This document shows, piece by piece, positions 19,954 to 26,238 of a DNA stretch of 26,238 bases. Each line of letters begins with the position of its first letter. The stretch's first letter is position 1. The notes under the pieces are model-generated. The model had not been told where the DNA came from and searched no databases. It was given only the letters and a program-made list of their open reading frames with translations. The position numbers and the translations under genes were made by a program. Origin of the DNA: Chromera velia (lineage: Eukaryota; Sar; Chromeraceae); the NCBI GenBank assembly GCA_018398765.1, contig JAHBMJ010005745.1:110094-136331 (forward strand), in the 5' to 3' direction.

Positions 19954-22900
19954 ATGGCCCCGAAAAGAAAGGCAGACCAGATTTTCGGTCAGTTCACATC
20001 ACACTGATGCTTGCATGGTCAGAAAGGCGTCTCCGGGTACTTGTATGTCAAAGAGAGACGGTACGAAGGCCTCCCCTTGTACATTGGTTCACTGTCGCTT
20101 TTTCTATAGGCACGCTGAGAGAGACCGCTGCCTCTTCTTCGTTGGTGCTTGCAGCGGGAATTCGCGTTTTCTTTGCGTCCCCTGAGGCCGAAGAAGCGGT
20201 CGGTCTTTTCGGTCTCTTTGGCCGTCTCCTTTTCTTTTTTCCAGCAGTCTCCTTCTCTGCCTCTCTTTTGAACTGAGACGGAGCAGTTGAGGTCTGACAG
20301 ACGGGTTTTGCAGCAGGTAGAGCACGGAGCAACCAACCAAAATATTTTTGGGTGCACCCCCCCCCTCACCTCACTGACAGGCATCCAGTCAGGTGACAGA
20401 GAAACTAGATCTAGGTGCATAAATAAGCATGAAGCTGGATCTGATCTGATCTGATCTGCTGTGAGCATGAGGCTCCTCTCGCCACAGACGTGTGCTTAGG
20501 CTGTGTTCTGCCTCCCTGTGGGTGTGCGTGCAGAGTCTGGTGAAGCTCCTGAAAGAAAACGGTCAGCCAGACCAAAAGTGTGTTAGCAACTTGTGTACCC
20601 CAAAAGCTCTTACGAGCGTTGCCCGTTTGTCTTCACGAAGCCCCCCATTCGAACAATTGTCTTCACGAAGACTCACTGTCCTCTCCTCCTCACCTCCATT
20701 CCATACCCACCCCGAGTGCCACTCAGTGATTCCTGCCTGCCTTCCCATGCACGTGCAGGCGCCACTATCGACAAGAAAAAGTCCTGGGGCCGCGTTGCGC
20801 AGGATTCTTCCTTTTGCGTCTGTCTCTCTGCGGACTTGTCGGCTTCGGATAACCCGCAGCTGAAACAGGCCGAGGACAAAGGTGAGTGAGGGTAGCTAGG
20901 GGTGGGGATGAGGACCTCCTATCAAACGAAGAAGAAAGTGCTTAGCATGGCATGGGTCATCGCTCTCTCTTGCTGCCTCTCTGTATCTGTCTGCATCTGT
21001 CTCTTTGACGCAGGTGTGCCCCTGGTCACAGCCGAGTTCTTCACCGAGGCTGAGAAGAAAGGTCAGTCAGTTGGTTGGGTGGTTCGTCGGTGAGGGTGCA
21101 GGGAAGGCAGAGAAGTTTTCGTCGGTTTCTTGTTTGCCGTCTGACTGGTTGGTCGGCTGTCTACACAAAAACACGGATTTCGTACGGTGCGCATGCCACT
21201 TGAGAGTAGTAGTGTGCTCTTGACACTTTCTTTGTCTTGTGTAGGCTGCCTAACGAGAGGCAGGTTGGCCATTTCTTTGGAACCTTGTCTCTTTCAAGAG
21301 TTCTTTTTGTCGCGGTCCTTGATTGCGGAATGGTGTCTGAATTCCTTTTTTCATCCCTTGCTTCACCTTCCTTGTCTTTCTCTGTCTTGCCCCCCTCTGT
21401 GACGCGCTTGGTGACGTTCATCCAATCATCCTGTACTAGCAAGGGAACGGTTTTGTGCTGCAAAGTGTGGGGGACTTTTGCAAGTACAGATTTCCCTCCC
21501 CTCTGTCCTTCTAGCTCCCCCCACCCTCTTTGCGTGTGTGTCTTCATTCGCTAGTCCATTCTTCCTCCTCTTCATTCTGCCTCCATGTGCCTCCGCCTAT
21601 TGCTTTCAGGCGGTGTCGGTCAAGTTGACGCTTCGTCCTTCCACCCAAGTGAGCAGATCGGCCAGACGAGGCTGGAGTTGGGTAGGAGCGATCGAGGACA
21701 TTCGAGGGAGGAGCTAGAGAGCAACTATGAAAATATCTTTTTTCTCCTTCTCTTCTTCGTTTGCTTCGAAAGGGCCTCAATACTCGTATCAGGAAGCGTC
21801 ATCGAAGAGATGACGGATAGCCAAATCGCGAGAGAGCGGAAGAAGTCAAAAAGAAGATCCAAATCTAGATCTCTAGACACGCAGGACACACAAACAAATG
21901 GATTGAATGACAGGCAAATGACTCAAATCAAGGGACACATGCAAACTATCACAAACAACGCGAGACTGCTACTCGAATGAGTGCCAAAACGACATCAAAC
22001 CTTTCTTCGCCTTTTTGCCTTGCAAGTCGATCGTGCCTTCTGTCTGTCTCATGCATGCAAACGCTGCCTGCCTGCAGAAGACGCGAAGGGCCCAGCCAAG
22101 AGAAAAGCAACTGACGCCTCCGCCTCCTCTGCACCAGGTCAGGAGCGAAGTGGCTGCATGGTGCATCATGTCGTGTCCTTCAAGAATCTTTCAAGCTTTC
22201 GATGATGTCCATCCTTCGAAGCATTCGTCCTTTCCCTGGCTGCATGGCTGTCCGTCCACTTGATCACCCACTGTGCGGCCCTGATTGACTGGTTGACTGT
22301 ACAGCACCTGCTTCTGATAGCTTTTGTGTTTGGGTGCTTCACGACACTCCCTGCTAGAGGCGAACTTGAGTACGCACATATGCATATGCGTGCCTCACGA
22401 GACCTTCTCTGTTCTCCTCTCCTTTGTTTCCCCTCTTTATTTTTGTGTGCTGCCTCGCATGAGCGTCTCAGTGTTGCGGGCAGATGTGTATACCCTTACC
22501 TGCTGTCTCACCCCTCCATGCGTGCATTTGCAGCTGCGAAGAAAGGAAAAGCCGCGGCCGCGGCACAGCAACCCGCTGCGGCCCCTGCTGCTGCTGCTGC
22601 CTCTTCTGGCGGGGACGACAAAGAGAAGGAGAAGAATCTCCAGAAGGCCGTGGTCAAGGGGAAGGCGATAGTCGACGCAAAGTTCCCTCAGCACTCTAAA
22701 TTCCATGTGAGTGCCTGCATGGCTCGATGACGCGTGAGTAGACAGACAAGTTGAGGGAGAAGTCAGGAATCGTTCATGAGGAAATCCGTGCCTGCCGCTT
22801 GAGGCTTGCTGGATTGTTCTCCACCAGGAAGCTTTCCCTTCTGTCAGAGTCCCTCTCCCTCCCTGTCCATTTATCTGACTCTCCCCCTGTCTTGCTGGCT

Positions 22901-23039
22901 GGCCACTTGGCAGGGGAAAAAAGGGAAAGAAAAAATAATACATTGGCTGTCCACACATACACTTTCTCGCCCTCTTCTACGAGGGAGATGGAGAGGACGG
23001 GGGAAGGAGGGAGGAACTGTGTATCCGTATCCGTGTGTC

Positions 23040-23070
<31 letters not shown>

Positions 23071-23410
23071 ACAATTCCGACATCTCCTTTGTGCGTGCGT
23101 GCGTTTCTGCGTGCGTGCGTGCGTGCAGGTCTACCAGAAGGGTGACGAGGTGTGGGACGCGATGCTGAACCAGACGAACCTGGGAGGCAACAACAACAAG
23201 TACTATGTCATCCAGGTCAAGCCCCCCCCCCCTCTCTCTCTCTGTCTGACTGTAGAGACGTTGGTTGATGACATACTCATGTGCGACATTGCGATTTGTG
23301 TGCATGTGCGGGTGTCAGTGTATGTCTTTCTGTGTGTGCATGTGTATGTGTGTGTGTGTGTGTATGTGCGTGTGCGTGTGCGTGTGCGTGCGTGCGTGCG
23401 TGCGTGCGTG

Positions 23411-23449
<39 letters not shown>

Positions 23450-26238
23450 ATGTGCGTATGTGTATATGTGCGTGTGTGTCTGTGTATCCGTGTCCGTACA
23501 GGTACTGGAACCAGACGGAGGGGGGAAATTTGTTGTGTGGAACAGGTGAGTGAGTGAGTCTGTCCGTCAGTCTGCATGTTGAACGATCGTGTTGGTGTAC
23601 TGGACTCTGTCTTGGAAGTTGCGTGCTGAGAGTGCGTGAAAGAATTTCAGTCGCCCGGATTCGGAAGGTCGAGGGAGGTTCAGTTGATGGATGCGGGAGG
23701 TCACAGAGAAAGAGAGAGAGAGGNNNNNNNNNNNNNNNGGGGGGGGGGGGACCGAGAAAGACTTCCGACTGTAAAGAACAAGGGCTCGCTCAGTGGTTGA
23801 ACGCAAAAGGGGCAGGAGCTCGGTTGGACTCGGAGGACTTCTTTTCCTCTCGAACCGGACACCGATGATGTCTCTTTCTTTCTGCGTCTTTCTCCATGCA
23901 TGCTTGTCTGACATTCCTTCCTGGCTCCTTTCACTTTTATACGTAGTGCAGTCATGTACTGCTTTCGTGAAAGGGTCGCGTGCGCGACGGACATCCTGTT
24001 TCATTTCTTCAGCCTGCCCACCCGCCTGTTTTCTGTGAGTTTTGGGATGTCGTTTCCTTGCCATGTTCCCGACTTGGATTCATTGGTATTCTGAACTGCA
24101 CTGCACGCGTGTGCATGTGCGTGCATCATGTGCAGGTGGGGGCGTGTGGGTGCACACGGACAGAACGCGACGCGAGAGTACACCAACCTGGAGGCGGCAA
24201 AGGGGGACTTCATGGAGAAGTTCCAAGACAAAACCAGAAACCGATGGTCAGTCAGTCAGTCAGGCACGGAGAGTGAAGCGATGGATTCGAAAACGATGCG
24301 GAGAGAAGATGAAAAACATTCATTAGAACTGGTCAGAGGGTCCGATTACAAAAGAAGAGAGAGAGGACAGCTCTGAGACAGCGAGCAGGAAAGAAGTAAA
24401 GAAAAGAGGCCGGAGAAGAGAGAGCAGCATAGCCAATGTTGTCATAAAGTGGGGCAATTTTGGTTATTTTTCTCTTGAAGGAAGACGAACAGTCTTTCCA
24501 CCGAATGTGGGGCAGGAAGCAGAATGGACGTAGATGGCACTGCCCTCGGGAGACAGCCGCTGTGACGCCCCTTGACGCTCCTGTCCTTCCTCCCTTTCCG
24601 CCCGTCTTCCTCTTCCTTCTCGCCGTGCAGGCAGGGCAGTGCATGGAAGACACTCGAAGCTGGGTTCCAGACTTATCCCGGCAAGGTCGGGTGCTTGCAT
24701 TTACTTTCATACATTTGTTTTTCACGCTTGCATTTACTTTTGCAGAATTCTTTTTTATGAAAGTAAATGCATGCGGGGTTCCTTCCAGACTTATCCTGGG
24801 AAGGTCGGACAGATAGATGAATAAACACACAGACAGGGAGATAACAGTCAATCTGCATATGCCCTTCACTGTGCGTTCTGTCTGCTGGTCTACCTCCGTT
24901 TCTTGAGAGCAAGCACTCCCGAGCTCTCTCTCTTTGTTGCAGAAAAAAAAACGCGTCGTCAAAATGGGCGGCAGGCGTGGGCTTGACGATTTTCTCATGC
25001 GTGGATCTAATACCCCAAAGCTGTCCTTTTGCGGATTGACCTCTTCTTACACACACCCCTGAGTACATATGGACTGTACGAATTGACGTCATACCATTCT
25101 TAGTGCTTGCATTGGGGGGTTTTGCGTTGGATGTTGATGTCTTTATCTCTCCCTTTTTTTTTGTATGTATGCAGTGGACGCTCCTCGAGATGGACTACGC
25201 ATGCACTAATTCTATGCATTAGTTTTCATTCATTATGGGGTATTGTGTGCAGTACACGCTCCTCGAGATGGACTATGAAAGCCAAGGGGGCGGCGGAGAT
25301 GATGAGAAGAAGAAGAAGGCGGACGAGAAGGCCCAAAAGGCAGGTCTTTCGTTTGTTTTTGGGAATTTATTTTCGATTGGAAATTTATCCATTGTCTGTC
25401 TGTATTGTCTACCGTTGTGAAAAGAGTTCTAATTCCTTTTTTTGAAAGGAAGGAAGGAAGGAAGGAAAAAACAGGGGGTAGAGAGAGCAGAAACGAAAGA
25501 AGAGGCGAGAGAGGGATGGAGGGAAAGAAGGAAACAAACAAAGACAGTAGTGCGCATTTACCGCTTTATTTTTTGTCAAGACCTCTGCCCTGCCCGGTCT
25601 GCGTGCAGGAGGCACAGAAGAAGGAATTGAAGTCCAAGCTTCATCCCAAGGTCTGTCAAGTTGAGAGGAGACAACGGAGAAGGATTCGACTCATCATGAT
25701 ATCTGCCTTCACCAGAACTGAAGTGGAAACTCGATCTGAAGCTATGTCGGGCTCTGGAGAGTGCTGTACTGCATGTGGCTATCTGCGAAAAAGTCGTGGC
25801 CTATTGCTTGCATTCAGGTTTTCTGTGTGTCAGTGCATGCGTGTGAGGTCTTTTCTGACAACGTACGGGAGAGAATCTCAGCCGCAACGCGAAGATTTGC
25901 GGAATAGGAACATTTTTGCGTGTGTTCAGACCGTTTGTCTCTTTTATCATTTCCGCACTCAGAATCTCGGCTGCTGCTCTGACGGATGTTTTCTTCGGTG
26001 TGTGTCCATCTATGTTTTTACTTTCTGTTCCTCTCCTTCTCTCGCTTCCTCCGCTCACTGTACTCTATGCCTTTTCTTTTCTCGCCTTCTTTCTCTCAGG
26101 TGAAGAGCATTGTGGAGTTGATCTGCGACGTCCAAATGATGGATAAGCAAATGAAGGAAATCGGATACAACGCCGACAAAATGCCTCTGGGTAATCTGTC
26201 CAAGTCCACCATCAAGAGAGGCTACGAAGCTCTGAAGT
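19954..26238 (+). CDS. Poly(ADP-ribose) polymerase, BRCT-WGR-PRD type (5' part, runs off window)
   Basis: Nuclear enzyme that senses DNA breaks and attaches ADP-ribose chains from NAD+. Fourteen exons join in frame: 19954-19987, 20110-20198, 20534-20561, 20759-20881, 21014-21061, 22078-22137, 22534-22706, 23129-23215, 23502-23545, 24136-24246, 24631-24685, 25253-25339, 25609-25650 and 26100-26238+, about 373 residues. Order: KRK-containing N-terminus; BRCT-like domain, about 20-107 (LVKLLKENG ... [13 protein letters not shown]); Ala/Lys-rich linker; WGR domain, about 165-300 ([18 protein letters not shown], then [28 protein letters not shown]); and the beginning of the helical regulatory domain ([14 protein letters not shown] ... 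[12 protein letters not shown]). The ART catalytic domain would follow beyond the window. No zinc fingers are present, so it is closer in layout to the BRCT-WGR PARPs of fungi and protists than to animal PARP1. Exons 1-3 are the least certain. Confidence 0.93.
20759..21061 (+). CDS. PARP exons 4-5: BRCT domain core
   Basis: Exon 20759-20881 encodes [17 protein letters not shown] ... [11 protein letters not shown], and exon 21014-21061 encodes [15 protein letters not shown], joined in phase 1. The pattern (GA.I..., an interrupted strand, then K.A.DKGVP.V...F) is the C-terminal half of a BRCT fold, where K.A...G.P.V....F is the classic end. The usual THL strand is replaced by [10 protein letters not shown], so phosphopeptide binding is doubtful. 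Confidence 0.75.
23129..24246 (+). CDS. PARP exons 8-10: WGR DNA-break-binding domain
   Basis: Exons 23129-23215, 23502-23545 and 24136-24246 give [44 protein letters not shown], then [15 protein letters not shown] and [13 protein letters not shown]. The Trp-Gly-Arg triplet itself is split across the last junction (AG|G TGG). This domain in PARPs binds the 5' phosphate at a break and relays activation to the helical domain. Very strong family match. Confidence 0.95.
23290..23480. repeat. (TG)n/(TGCG)n microsatellite in PARP intron 8
   Basis: GT-rich dinucleotide and GTGC tetranucleotide tract filling the intron between exons 8 and 9. A similar but shorter GTGC tract precedes the acceptor of exon 8 (23093-23128). 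Cys/Val-rich and His/Thr-rich open frames across it are artefacts. Confidence 0.9.
23724..23738. other. Assembly gap (15 N) beside poly-G
   Basis: Lies in the PARP intron between exons at 23502-23545 and 24136-24246, bounded by (AG)n and a 12-base G run. It does not touch a coding exon. Confidence 0.98.
24665..24808. repeat. PARP exon 11 donor duplicated around an inverted-end element
   Basis: The 3' end of exon 11 with its GTCGG donor (24665-24690) recurs at 24783-24808 with three differences. The spacer contains an element at 24696-24771 with ends TGCATTTACTTTCAT and ATGAAAGTAAATGCA, the same ends as the array at 12349-12719. It has an internal second TGCATTTACTTTTG start at 24729, so it may be a nested or partially doubled copy. 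Confidence 0.88.
25171..25277. repeat. PARP exon 12 acceptor and start duplicated
   Basis: GCAG(TG/TA)(G/C)ACGCTCCTCGAG then ATGGACTA occurs at 25171-25199 and 25249-25277. Both copies carry the acceptor CAG and the codons for TLLEMDY. The second copy continues into the real exon ([10 protein letters not shown]); the first runs into a spacer with the palindrome-like ACTAATTCTATGCATTAGT. The first would change Y to W, and its frame soon reaches a stop. Confidence 0.88.
25609..26238 (+). CDS. PARP exons 13-14: start of helical regulatory domain
   Basis: Exon 25609-25650 ([14 protein letters not shown]) and exon 26100 to the window end ([20 protein letters not shown] then [18 protein letters not shown]) match the PARP regulatory domain, including KMPLG.LSK..I..G. 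The helical domain restrains the active site until DNA binds WGR. The gene is cut by the window end one base into a codon. Confidence 0.93.

Noticed and set aside
21611-21681. Extra PARP exon ([20 protein letters not shown]...)
   Set aside because: It is open with a possible acceptor and a phase-compatible donor, but it matches nothing in PARP. The flanking exons already join in frame without it; it remains a possible alternative linker exon.
23203-23577. Cys/Val-rich and His/Thr-rich frames
   Set aside because: Translations of the (TG)n/(TGCG)n tract in a PARP intron.

Overview
The window looks like nuclear DNA of an intron-rich alga with a complex plastid. A photosynthetic alveolate such as a chromerid (Chromera-like) is my best guess, though a dinoflagellate or stramenopile relative is not excluded. 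The evidence is a plastid/plant-type 5-aminolevulinate dehydratase (ALAD) with a signal-peptide-like leader, many spliceosomal introns, a hybrid histidine kinase, retroelement debris, long microsatellites, and two runs of N beside poly-C/poly-G. The organism call is inference; the gene calls come from reading exons and checking that their phases join.

Layout. Bases 1-4196 hold no host gene that I recognise. They contain a decayed non-LTR retrotransposon tail (minus strand) between two direct copies of a ~210-230 bp repeat, a degenerate inverted copy of that repeat, and AT-rich simple repeats. Bases 4197 to about 9.7 kb (minus) hold a hybrid histidine kinase: membrane sensor, HisKA with its H-box split by an intron, HATPase and receiver domain. 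Bases 9.7-12.1 kb are repeat-rich, with two terminal-inverted-repeat elements and an assembly gap. Bases 12148-14536 (minus) hold an unrecognised acidic protein with a signal-peptide-like N-terminus and a probable extra 3' exon. Bases 15205-18367 (plus) hold a complete four-exon ALAD. Bases 19954-26238 (plus) hold the first 14 exons of a poly(ADP-ribose) polymerase (BRCT, WGR, start of the helical regulatory domain); the catalytic domain lies beyond the window.

The genes do not form a pathway. ALAD makes porphobilinogen for heme and chlorophyll, PARP acts in nuclear DNA-damage signalling, and the kinase is a membrane-bound two-component sensor. ALAD and the unknown minus-strand gene diverge from a shared ~670 bp upstream region.

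The most unusual feature cuts across genes. At eight or more places in three of the four gene loci, a stretch of 26-68 bp of host sequence, often containing a splice site or lying next to one, is present twice or more, separated by a 43-92 bp AT-rich spacer. Several spacers belong to one family: they have inverted ends (TGCATTTA... / ...TAAATGCA) and share the end TATGAAA(A/G)TAAATGCATG. One has expanded into a five-element, 81-bp-period array. A separate 51-bp, ten-copy array repeats a 3' splice site of the kinase gene. This looks like an introner-like or intron-seeding element family that duplicates unusually long target sequence, and it is the best candidate here for an undescribed system.
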